DNA from: an uncultured Peptococcaceae bacterium
Lineage (GTDB): Bacteria; Bacillota; Peptococcia; Peptococcales; Peptococcaceae
Direction of reading: 5' to 3'
DNA length: 23,642 nt
NCBI GenBank assembly: GCA_910585405.1
Contig: CAJUDO010000038.1
Location: forward strand, 1 to 23,642
Below are positions 1-6,879 of the stretch, in pieces (position 1 is the first letter of the stretch; every line of letters begins with the position of its first letter). The notes under the pieces are model-generated. The model saw nothing but the letters and a program-made list of their open reading frames with translations, was not told the origin of the DNA and made no database searches. The translations under genes were made by a program, and so were the position numbers.

Positions 1-42
1 CTGTCATTTTCTGTTTTTGCTGGCGGCGCCTAGGCTCCTTTG

Positions 43-71
43 TATTTCACGTGAATATTTCACATGAAACA
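43..71. repeat. Tandem parS-like palindromes (13-bp direct repeat)
   Basis: The unit TATTTCAC(G/A)TGAA occurs twice head to tail, at 43-55 and 56-68, followed by ACA. Each copy is centred on a palindrome (TTCACGTGAA at 46-55; TTTCACATGAAA at 58-69). The second copy, 56-71, matches the Bacillus parS consensus TGTTTCACGTGAAACA at 14 of 16 positions; the first matches at 12. parS is the ParB/Spo0J loading site. Whether these sites bind ParB is inference: they could be an operator for a gene left of the window. No parAB gene is in view. Confidence 0.4.
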
Positions 72-90
72 ATTGCAAATCACAGGTTAT

Positions 91-621
91 CTATCTACGG
101 ACATACACGGATTCCACGATGCCGTTGTAAACATGGGTGCTTCGCAGCTTCAGCTTTATTTTCTGGGAAATCTCTGCAAACAACGGCAGTCCCGCGCCCA
201 AAATAGTCGGTATGACGGAAATATGGTACACGTCAAGCAGATCTTCCCGCACCAAAGGCTGAATGATCCTGCTCCCGCCGCAAATCCAAATTGCTCTGCC
301 CTGCTCCTCCCTCAACCTTCTGACCAAACTGCACGGCTCCTCCTGTACAAACCTTATATCCGCTGAAGAAGGCTGCCTCCTGTGGGTGATGACATAGGTC
401 GTCAGCCCCTGATAGGGCCATTCCTCCGGCGACAACTCCGTTGTAATCTGCCGATAGGTATTCCAGCCCATCACAACAGTATCCACTTCATTGATAAATG
501 CCCCGTAGGTATCAATCTGTTCCCCAGCGTCATCCTGTCCTGCAAGCCAGTTCACATTGCCCTTCCTATCGGCAATATACCCGTCCAGACTCATGGCAAT
601 ATATAAAATAACCTTTCTCAT
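91..621 (-). CDS. Dihydrofolate reductase family protein (RibD C-terminal fold)
   Basis: 176 residues, the usual size of the stand-alone YyaP/YwjB-type members of the RibD C-terminal/DHFR family. The N-terminus (VILYIAMSLDGYIAD) is the family's first strand and the loop that packs on NADPH. A central VVMGWNTYRQI matches the family's MGRxTY motif, and ICGGSRIIQPL near residue 115 is the glycine-rich nucleotide loop. The C-terminal ISVIPTILGAGLPLF is also typical. Family members are cytosolic NADPH-dependent reductases, mostly with unknown substrates, so I do not assign folate or riboflavin synthesis. Nothing else from the riboflavin pathway is nearby. The start is preceded by a purine-rich AGGAAGAGG. 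It is divergent from spoIVB and has its own promoter. Confidence 0.85.
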   Translation of the reverse strand: MRKVILYIAMSLDGYIADRKGNVNWLAGQDDAGEQIDTYGAFINEVDTVVMGWNTYRQITTELSPEEWPYQGLTTYVITHRRQPSSADIRFVQEEPCSLVRRLREEQGRAIWICGGSRIIQPLVREDLLDVYHISVIPTILGAGLPLFAEISQKIKLKLRSTHVYNGIVESVYVRR

Positions 622-668
622 GCCTCTTCCTGCCTCTCCAAATGATCATTTATTTTCTCATTTTTTTC

Positions 669-697
669 ATTATACAGTACAATTCCCTTCAGGACAA
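669..697 (-). promoter_or_regulatory. Sigma-A promoter of the DHFR-family gene
   Basis: On the minus strand, -35 TTGTCC (692-697) and -10 TATAAT (669-674) are separated by exactly 17 nt. Transcription would start near 662 and give a leader of about 40 nt before the ATG at 621. Confidence 0.65.
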
Positions 698-873
698 TAA
701 GCAGCATTCTTATAATCTGCCGCATTCGCTGCAAAAAAATAAAAAATTTATTCCTGCCGCGCAGACAAACGGAAGCACAGCCATTCCATGCTAGTCTCTC
801 CATAATCTTTTACGTGTGAGAATTGCAAAGGAGGATACATTAATATACGGGCAGTGAAACAGGAAGGGTTGGA

Positions 874-2085
874 GTGCTCTGTGAGGTGACTGTTTTGCAC
901 AAATTATGGAAAACCATATTTTGCTCTCTGCTCATTGCCGGAATCGGCGCCGGTGTCTGGATGGTGCAGCAAACACCTGCCAATGAAGAAGCCGCGCTGA
1001 CGCTTTCCTATCCCACTGCATTTTTGGAGCAGTTTCAGCCAAAAATCAGCATGCGCCTGTTGGAGCTATTGCCCAACCAAGAACCTGCGGAAACGCGCTA
1101 TCCGGAAAAAATGCTGTATCCTGGCGGACAAGCTATCGGGATTCTGCTGCGCACCGACGGCATCTTGGTAGTGGGACAATCCCCCATTTTCGTCGACGGC
1201 GAGGCTCAAAATCCCGCGGAGGAGGCGGGAATCCAACCCGGCGACGTCATCACCAGCGTCGGCGATACGGCAGTAACCCATGACGACCAGCTGGCACTGT
1301 TGGTCAATCAACTAGGCGAACAGCACAAATCTGTGATCCTGCATATCCAACGGCAAAATCGCGAAATGATCAAAGAAATCACGCCAATTTATTGTGCCGA
1401 AAGCAAAAGCTACCGCATCGGTCTCTTAATCCGCGACAATGCTGGCGGCGTGGGAACGCTCACCTTCGTGGACCCGGAAACCATGGAATACGGCGCGTTG
1501 GGACATATGATCTCCAACAACGAAACACAAAGTAAAATCAACATTCTCAAAGGAAAACTGGTGACCGCACAAATTCAAGGCATCAAAAAAGGAACCAGCG
1601 GCTATCCTGGAGAAAAAATTGGGCGCTTTGTGAGCAATTTCTCCCTGGGCACCATTGAAAAAAATACCACTGCCGGTATTTTCGGCGTACTCACCGACGA
1701 AAATGTACTCACAGAAAGCAGCTACACCCAAGCCTTGCCCACTGCAGCGCCAAATCAGATCGTCCTTGGTCCGGCACAGATTTTCACCGCCATCGACGGC
1801 AACAAAGTAGAATGCTTTGACGTAGAAATTGAAAAAGTTATGCCCGCCCATAAAGACGGTAAAGGCCTGGTGGTCCGTGTCACTGATCCCGTCCTCTTAG
1901 AAAAAACCGGCGGGATTGTGCAGGGCATGAGCGGCTCGCCCATCATTCAAAACGGCCGCATCATCGGCGCCGTCACCCATGTGTTTATCAATGACCCAAC
2001 CCGCGGCTATGGCATTCTCATTCATGACATGCTGCAGGAAACCAGCATTTTGGATGAAACCGACACTGTAAAAGCCGCCGCATAG
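874..2085 (+). CDS. spoIVB: SpoIVB serine peptidase (sporulation signalling, family S55)
   Basis: 403 residues (B. subtilis SpoIVB is about 425). Residues 10-30 form one N-terminal membrane anchor, a PDZ domain spans about 85-165, and the S55 peptidase domain fills the rest. The triad can be read directly: His211 in YGALGHMI, Asp338 in VTDPVLL and Ser353 in GMSGSP. The 15-residue Asp-Ser spacing matches the B. subtilis D363/S378 pair. In the known pathway SpoIVB is made in the forespore, crosses the inner membrane and cleaves SpoIVFA, releasing SpoIVFB to process pro-sigma-K. The start is GTG, preceded by AGGAAGG 6 nt upstream; an in-frame stop at 841 rules out a longer form, and GTG at 886 is an alternative. 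spo0A, the usual downstream neighbour in Bacillus and many clostridia, is absent: a terminator follows instead. No clear sigma-G promoter could be fixed. Confidence 0.95.
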   Translation: MLCEVTVLHKLWKTIFCSLLIAGIGAGVWMVQQTPANEEAALTLSYPTAFLEQFQPKISMRLLELLPNQEPAETRYPEKMLYPGGQAIGILLRTDGILVVGQSPIFVDGEAQNPAEEAGIQPGDVITSVGDTAVTHDDQLALLVNQLGEQHKSVILHIQRQNREMIKEITPIYCAESKSYRIGLLIRDNAGGVGTLTFVDPETMEYGALGHMISNNETQSKINILKGKLVTAQIQGIKKGTSGYPGEKIGRFVSNFSLGTIEKNTTAGIFGVLTDENVLTESSYTQALPTAAPNQIVLGPAQIFTAIDGNKVECFDVEIEKVMPAHKDGKGLVVRVTDPVLLEKTGGIVQGMSGSPIIQNGRIIGAVTHVFINDPTRGYGILIHDMLQETSILDETDTVKAAA

Positions 2086-2092
2086 CTTGCCG

Positions 2093-2134
2093 CCAACAGG
2101 ATGGATGCCCACCATCCTGTTGGTTTCTTTTTTC
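2093..2134 (+). terminator. Intrinsic terminator after spoIVB
   Basis: A perfect 12-bp stem (CCAACAGGATGG at 2093-2104 with its complement at 2112-2123) has a 7-nt loop and is followed by a T-rich tract at 2124-2134. It starts 8 nt after the spoIVB stop, so the gene ends its transcript alone. Confidence 0.9.
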
Positions 2135-2254
2135 TTATCCATAGTATTTGCAGATTTTCAAAAAACATGCAAACCGGGGGAGATATCATTCTCCGTTTCT
2201 TGAAAGAAATTAAATAATGCTTATCCTTTTTATTATTTGTCCAATTATTTTTTG

Positions 2255-2283
2255 TTGACTAATGTTAACTTATATGATATACT
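2255..2283 (+). promoter_or_regulatory. Strong sigma-A promoter in a gene-free region
   Basis: TTGACT (2255-2260), a 17-nt spacer and TATACT (2278-2283). Five of six bases match the consensus in each box. The start site would fall near 2290. No protein gene lies downstream on this strand before the terminator at 2514-2554. Confidence 0.65.
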
Positions 2284-2289
2284 ACAAAC

Positions 2290-2556
2290 ATGATTAGGAA
2301 TTGGTTATACTTATGTGGCAAATTTGTTTTTCTTCTTTATTTCTGTAGGAGCGAGAAAAACGAGCTGCATACCCATACACCACAAACTAGTATCTGCCTT
2401 TTCGGAAAATAGAATTTCATTCTATTACATCGCAGTATAAATTTATTCAGCGTGGATTTATATTGCACACCACATGCAGTGATTCTCAACGATTCACTTA
2501 AAACTTTGCGCAGAAAAGGAGGGCATCCCCAAGCTTGCGGGATACCCTCCTTTTCT
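2290..2556 (+). ncRNA. Candidate structured small RNA between spoIVB and ilvD
   Basis: The gene-free stretch 2136-2574 (about 440 nt) has a strong promoter ending at 2283 and a strong hairpin terminator at 2514-2554, which would give an RNA of about 265 nt. Inside are three further hairpins: 2408-2426 (8-bp stem, 3-nt loop), 2432-2466 (11-bp stem with one G-U pair, 13-nt loop) and 2479-2497 (7 bp with one mismatch). I recognise no known RNA family in it. The only ATG reading frame, 2290-2412 (40 codons), would begin at the predicted +1 with no ribosome site, so I favour a non-coding RNA. It may also act against the convergent ilvD transcript. Expression is inference. Confidence 0.4.
2514..2554. 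terminator. Bidirectional terminator between the candidate sRNA and ilvD
   Basis: A 16-bp stem with one C-A mismatch (AAAAGGAGGGCATCCC at 2514-2529 against 2539-2554) and a 9-nt loop. The A4/T4 ends supply a U run in either direction, so it can end both the plus-strand transcript and ilvD, whose stop codon is 20 nt away. Confidence 0.8.
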
Positions 2557-2574
2557 GTCATATCATACACTTAC

Positions 2575-4254
2575 TTAAAAATCGTCCCGCATGGTAGCCC
2601 CTGTGCTGGCCGATGTCACCAGATGGGCATAGCGTTTCAGATAAGAATTGGGGAACAATTCCACCTTTTTCGGTGTCCAGCCTTCTTTTCTCCGCGCCAT
2701 TTCCTCACCAGACACCTGGATGCTGATCTTGCGTCCCGGTATATCAATGGAAATGATATCTCCTTCCTGAATAAAGGCAATGGGGCCGCCTTCTGCCGCT
2801 TCAGGAGACACATGACCGATTGCTGCGCCTGCAGTACCGCCGGAAAATCTGCCGTCGGTAATCAACGCACATTCCGTATCCAAACCAGCGCCGATAATGG
2901 CAGCTGTAGGACTGAGCATTTCCCGCATACCCGGGCCGCCCTTTGGTCCTTCATAGCGAATCACCACCACATCCCCTGCATGAATCTGATTGCCGGTGAT
3001 TGCTGCAAAGGCTTCCTCTTCCGAATCAAACACACGGGCAGGGCCTTCGTGCACCATCATTTCCGGTTTCACGCCTGCTGCCTTTACAACTGCACCATCC
3101 GGCGCCAAATTGCCGCTCAAAATAGCAATCCCGCCGGTTGCCGAATAAGCATTGTCCAGACTGCGAATCACTTCTCTGTCATATACCTGCGCATCTGCCA
3201 GACGTTCCTTCAGCGTAGCGCCGGTCACATTGATGCAGTCTCCATTGAGCAAATCGCCGTCCAGCAAGGTTTTCAGCACCCCGTCCATACCGCCGGCAGC
3301 ATACAGCTGCTGAATATGATATTTTCCCGAAGGATTCAACTTGCTGATATGAGGTACAATCTCGCTGATACGGTCAAACTCATCCAGAGACAGCTCCACC
3401 TGCGCCTGTTTGGCAATGGCCAGAAGATGCAGCACTGTATTGCTGGAGCCTCCGATGGCCATATCCGCTGCAATGGCATTGCGGAAAGAGTCCAATGTCA
3501 AAATATCGCGGGGCTTCAAATCCTTCTCTACCATCTTGACAATCTCCATACCGGCACGTTTTGCCAAAGCGCGGCGATCCCCATACACAGCAGGGATGGT
3601 GCCGTTGCCCGGCAATGCCATGCCCAACACCTCAGCCAGGCAGTTCATCGTATTCGCTGTATACATACCAGCGCAGCTGCCGCAGCCCGGACAGGACGTG
3701 CGGGCAATCTGCTCCAGTTCTTCCTCGGTGATCTTGCCGCTGGTGCACTGACCCACCATCTCAAAAGGCCCTTTAATCAAATCAGAAGGCTGTCCTTTGT
3801 GGGTACCGGCCAGCATAGGACCGCCGCTGACATAGATAGCTGGAATATTCAGACGGGCTGCTGCCATTAACATACCCGGCACAATTTTATCGCAATTGCC
3901 AATCAAAACCAGACCGTCAAACTTGTGCCCCATACTTACCGCTTCAATCGAATCGGCAATCAATTCACGGGTAGCCAGCGGATATTTCATCCCGCTGTGA
4001 TTCATGGCAATTCCATCACAAATCCCGATAGCAGGAAATTCCATCGGCGTGCCGCCGCCGGACAAGACGCCCTTTTTCACAAATTCCGCAATCTGGTCCA
4101 GATGGGAATGTCCCGGAATAATCTCATTGTGGGCACAAACCACACCAATCAACGGCTTTTCCAAATCCTCCGGCAAATACCCCATCGCGTAAAACAATGA
4201 ACGGTGAGGCGCACGGGCTACACCCTGTGTTACTTCATGACTTCTCATTTTCAT
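2575..4254 (-). CDS. ilvD: Dihydroxy-acid dehydratase
   Basis: 559 residues, the full family length. It dehydrates 2,3-dihydroxy-isovalerate and -methylvalerate to the 2-keto acids of valine, leucine and isoleucine synthesis. Visible family signatures are GNCDKIVPG near 119-127 (Cys121; Lys123 is the lysine carbamylated in studied enzymes) and SCPGCGSCAGMYTANTMNC from 187, with Cys188/191/194. The first loop reads IIPGHSHL, as in E. coli IlvD, rather than the PCN found in [2Fe-2S] enzymes; I infer an E. coli-like oxygen-labile [4Fe-4S] enzyme. The start at 4254 is supported by AAGGAG 6 nt upstream; a second Met lies two codons in. No other ilv/leu gene is in the window, so it stands outside a BCAA operon. 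I find no T-box leader. Confidence 0.97.
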   Translation of the reverse strand: MKMRSHEVTQGVARAPHRSLFYAMGYLPEDLEKPLIGVVCAHNEIIPGHSHLDQIAEFVKKGVLSGGGTPMEFPAIGICDGIAMNHSGMKYPLATRELIADSIEAVSMGHKFDGLVLIGNCDKIVPGMLMAAARLNIPAIYVSGGPMLAGTHKGQPSDLIKGPFEMVGQCTSGKITEEELEQIARTSCPGCGSCAGMYTANTMNCLAEVLGMALPGNGTIPAVYGDRRALAKRAGMEIVKMVEKDLKPRDILTLDSFRNAIAADMAIGGSSNTVLHLLAIAKQAQVELSLDEFDRISEIVPHISKLNPSGKYHIQQLYAAGGMDGVLKTLLDGDLLNGDCINVTGATLKERLADAQVYDREVIRSLDNAYSATGGIAILSGNLAPDGAVVKAAGVKPEMMVHEGPARVFDSEEEAFAAITGNQIHAGDVVVIRYEGPKGGPGMREMLSPTAAIIGAGLDTECALITDGRFSGGTAGAAIGHVSPEAAEGGPIAFIQEGDIISIDIPGRKISIQVSGEEMARRKEGWTPKKVELFPNSYLKRYAHLVTSASTGATMRDDF

Positions 4255-4291
4255 GCAACTCCTTCAATCATAAATCGTCGAACATTCTTTT

Positions 4292-4319
4292 ATCTTATCA
4301 TTTTCTGCCATAAATGAAA
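4292..4319 (-). promoter_or_regulatory. Possible ilvD promoter
   Basis: On the minus strand, TTTCAT (4314-4319) and TAAGAT (4292-4297) are separated by 16 nt. The -10 is good and the -35 is poor. The leader would be only about 30 nt, which leaves no room for a T-box. Confidence 0.3.
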
Positions 4320-4387
4320 ATAGAAAATTTATTTTTATTGCAACTTTTCTCTATTTCCGCCCCAGAAATTGGTCACTGCAAAAAGCA

Positions 4388-4416
4388 TTGCAAAACTCCC
4401 TGCTTTCCGCTACAAT
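4388..4416 (+). promoter_or_regulatory. Sigma-A promoter of the SLH protein gene
   Basis: TTGCAA (4388-4393), a 17-nt spacer and TACAAT (4411-4416). The predicted leader of about 55 nt ends in the strong ribosome site GAGGAGGAG (4464-4472). Confidence 0.7.
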
Positions 4417-4478
4417 AGACTTATTTCTAACCAAGTGATTCGTATGTTTTTATATTACGCTATGAGGAGGAGTTCCAC

Positions 4479-5540
4479 ATGAAAAGACTCTTATCTACAC
4501 TTTTGCTTGCCGTTCTGTGCTGTACAGTTTTTATGCCATCGGCACAGGCCGCTTCTTTTTCCGACCTGCAAAACCACTGGTCCTTCCAGGACGTGAAGAA
4601 ACTGGTGGACCGCGGCGCCGTGGGCGGCTATCCTGACGGCACTTTCCGTCCTGATGCCACCATCACCCGCGCTGAATTTTCCAAAATCCTGCGGCAGATC
4701 CTGAATTTGCCTGCCGTGACAGGCAGCGACTTTGCAGACACTGCATCCCATTGGGCTGGCACAGACATTCACACACTGGTGGCAAACAATATCATCGTTC
4801 CCGCGGAGTACGGGCGCACATACGGTCCTGATACGGCGATCTCCCGTCGGGAGATCGCCATCATGCTGATCCGCGCCATGGGGCTCAATGACGATGCCGT
4901 TTCCCTGGCCGGGCAGCCCACCGCCTTTACCGACGATGCCGCCATTGCCGATTACGACAAGGGATATCTCTATCTGGCAAAGGAACTGGGGCTTGTGGGC
5001 GGTTATGAAGACGGGCGCTTCCTGCCCAACAACAACTCCACCCGCGCCGAGGCCTGCGTCATGCTGGTGCGTCTGCTTAATTTAAAAGGGCTGGATACAG
5101 ATGTACCGCAAAACAACAGCGATACAACAACGACCACCACGCCGACAACGGACCAAAACGCCTGCCAGCTCACCCTGCAAAGCACGGAGCGCTCTGCACG
5201 CAATGCCTTGGGAGAACAGTATCTCTATGCCAATTTGCAGCTCACTGTGCACAATCAAAATGGACAGGCCGTCACCGTCACCCAAAATGATTTGAAAATT
5301 CGTGTGACCTATGAAAGCGGCGCCCAAGTGGTCGCCATGCAACCGGATTTTTCCCAGACAATCGCCGCCCAGCAAAGCAAAACGCTCAACACCACCGTCA
5401 GCATTTTACTGCCTGACAATCAGGTGGCTACCATGGTATTGGGAAACAAGATTGCCAAGATTCAGACCGAATTTACCTATGCCGGACAGACATACACCTT
5501 TGAGGAAACGGACACCGCGCTGCTGCACGCAGTACAGTGA
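4479..5540 (+). CDS. Secreted S-layer-homology (SLH) domain protein
   Basis: 353 residues. A signal peptide covers about 1-25 (basic MKR, hydrophobic core, AQA/AS cleavage site). Three SLH modules follow, at about 25-75, 85-135 and 145-205, with the typical HWSFQDVKKLVDRGAVGGYPDGTF, TITRAEF and TRAEACVML elements. SLH triplets bind pyruvylated or similar cell-wall polymers. A short Asn/Thr-rich linker (about 213-227) leads to a C-terminal beta-rich domain of about 125 residues (YANLQLTVHNQNGQ and onwards). That domain resembles the extracellular immunoglobulin-like fold of DUF4352-type proteins; this is inference from the strand pattern. There is no enzymatic motif. The gene is a single unit with its own promoter and a terminator shared with thiI. 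It may be an S-layer-associated accessory protein; the function is not known. Confidence 0.88.
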   Translation: MKRLLSTLLLAVLCCTVFMPSAQAASFSDLQNHWSFQDVKKLVDRGAVGGYPDGTFRPDATITRAEFSKILRQILNLPAVTGSDFADTASHWAGTDIHTLVANNIIVPAEYGRTYGPDTAISRREIAIMLIRAMGLNDDAVSLAGQPTAFTDDAAIADYDKGYLYLAKELGLVGGYEDGRFLPNNNSTRAEACVMLVRLLNLKGLDTDVPQNNSDTTTTTTPTTDQNACQLTLQSTERSARNALGEQYLYANLQLTVHNQNGQAVTVTQNDLKIRVTYESGAQVVAMQPDFSQTIAAQQSKTLNTTVSILLPDNQVATMVLGNKIAKIQTEFTYAGQTYTFEETDTALLHAVQ

Positions 5541-5589
5541 GGGAGACAATTTTCTACAATTACAAAACAGAATTATGCTGCAAAGCAAG

Positions 5590-5634
5590 AAATCTCCGCT
5601 GTTCCAAAACAGAACAACGGAGATTTTAAATATT
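5590..5634. terminator. Convergent terminator between the SLH gene and thiI
   Basis: AAATCTCCG (5590-5598) pairs with CGGAGATTT (5618-5626). After one C-A mismatch TGTTC pairs with GAACA, leaving a short loop. The plus strand continues TTTTAAATATT. It lies 49 nt after the SLH stop and just beyond the thiI stop, so it probably serves both. Confidence 0.75.
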
Positions 5635-5637
5635 ATT

Positions 5638-6861
5638 TTATTCTTTCCCGATATCCGCTTCCCTGCGCAAACGCCGTTCCGGTTTATCCTTCCCGTATAC
5701 AATGATGCGTTCCGTCTGCGCCACTGCGTCTGCTACCAATTGGGTGATATCCAGCCGTGCCTCTTCCTTCTCACAGCCTTCCACTTTTGGCTTTGTTTTC
5801 GGCTCCTTGGGCACAAATACTGTACAGCAGTCTTCATAAGGCAAAATGGAGGTTTCATAGGTATCAATCTGCTGTGCCAGACGAATGATTTCTTCCTTCT
5901 CCATAGTAATACACGGCCGCAGAATGGGCATGGTCGCCACTTGATTGATGGCGTAGATGCTCTCCATGGTCTGACTGGCCACCTGTCCCAAATTGTCACC
6001 GGTAAAAATAGCTAGGCAATCCCGCTGGCGGGCAATCTCCTCGGCGATACGAACCATAATGCGCCGCATAATGGGAATGCGCATATTGTCATGACAATAG
6101 TGGGCAATCTCCTCCTGAATCTTTGTGAAGGGTACCATATGCACGACCACTCTGTTGGAATATTTGGCCATCCGTTTTGCCAATTCCAATACTTTTTCCT
6201 TGGCCTGTTCGCTGGTATACGGATAGCTGTGAAAATGAACCGCCTCTATCGTCACGCCCCGCTTCATCGCCAGCCAACCAGCTACCGGGCTGTCGATGCC
6301 GCCGGATAACAGTACAACCCCTCTGCCGCTGCTGCCCAACGGCAAGCCTCGCAAGCCAGGGAAGCTGCGGGTATAAATATAGGTACCGTCATCGCGAATC
6401 TCCAGCAGCAAATCAAAGTCATAGTGATGCAAATCTGCTTTCAATCCAGATAGATTCTTCAGCATATGCGCAGCAATGATCTGCTGCATTTCCGGGGAGG
6501 TGATAGGGAATTTTTTGTTGGCCCGCTTCACACTGACGCGAAATTTGCACGGCCCATCCATAGCGCCGCGCAGTTCCTCCAACGCTGTTGCTTTTATTTC
6601 CTCCAGCTCTAATGTGGTTTTGCGAGCCGGACTATAAGAAGATATCCCAAATACATGATTCAAAGAATCATAAAACAGTTCCGGCGCGCGACCTTCTAAA
6701 TGCAGATAAATCCGTCCCATCTCCCGTTCAATCAGCGGTGTAATATCCAGATCTGTCTTAATCTGCTCTTTAATATTATGAATCAGACGATTGATAAATT
6801 CTTTTTGATTTTTCCCCTTCAGCGCGATTTCAGCGTACCGAATCACAATATGATCGTACAT
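5638..6861 (-). CDS. thiI: tRNA 4-thiouridine / thiazole sulfurtransferase ThiI
   Basis: 407 residues. An N-terminal ferredoxin-like segment (1-60) is followed by a THUMP RNA-binding domain (about 60-165) and a PP-loop ATPase domain with SGGIDSP at 186-192. The enzyme adenylates U8 of tRNA and inserts sulfur; in many bacteria it also feeds sulfur to thiamine thiazole. It ends about 75 residues before the E. coli length because it lacks the rhodanese domain. That is normal in Bacillota, where a dedicated cysteine desulfurase (NifZ) is usually encoded next door. Here no desulfurase gene is adjacent. The conserved PYEDCC stretch is present. It starts 18 nt after the helicase stop with GGGGGAG upstream, so the two genes are probably co-transcribed. 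Confidence 0.95.
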   Translation of the reverse strand: MYDHIVIRYAEIALKGKNQKEFINRLIHNIKEQIKTDLDITPLIEREMGRIYLHLEGRAPELFYDSLNHVFGISSYSPARKTTLELEEIKATALEELRGAMDGPCKFRVSVKRANKKFPITSPEMQQIIAAHMLKNLSGLKADLHHYDFDLLLEIRDDGTYIYTRSFPGLRGLPLGSSGRGVVLLSGGIDSPVAGWLAMKRGVTIEAVHFHSYPYTSEQAKEKVLELAKRMAKYSNRVVVHMVPFTKIQEEIAHYCHDNMRIPIMRRIMVRIAEEIARQRDCLAIFTGDNLGQVASQTMESIYAINQVATMPILRPCITMEKEEIIRLAQQIDTYETSILPYEDCCTVFVPKEPKTKPKVEGCEKEEARLDITQLVADAVAQTERIIVYGKDKPERRLRREADIGKE

Positions 6862-6879
6862 TGTACTTCTCCCCCGCTC

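Noticed and set aside
51..63. Rex-like GTGAA...TTCAC site
   Set aside because: Rex sites need 4 bp between the half-sites; here there are 3. The parS-like reading fits more positions.
618..803. 61-codon minus-strand frame overlapping the DHFR-family start by 4 nt
   Set aside because: It has no ribosome site, an odd composition, and the promoter of the DHFR-family gene (669-697) lies inside it.
2290..2412. 40-codon leaderless open frame after the strong promoter
   Set aside because: Its ATG would be the first transcribed base and no ribosome site is possible. The following hairpins and terminator fit an RNA better, though it cannot be fully excluded.
2452..3870. 472-codon plus-strand open frame
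   Set aside because: It runs antisense through ilvD, is rich in His/Cys/Arg as expected for a shadow frame, and has no recognisable domain.
4255..4478. T-box leader expected for an ilv gene
   Set aside because: The ilvD leader is short, and no T-box sequence or antiterminator hairpin can be seen on the minus strand.
5311..6015. 234-codon plus-strand frame
   Set aside because: It is a frame shadow of the SLH gene end, crosses the terminator hairpin and continues antisense to thiI.
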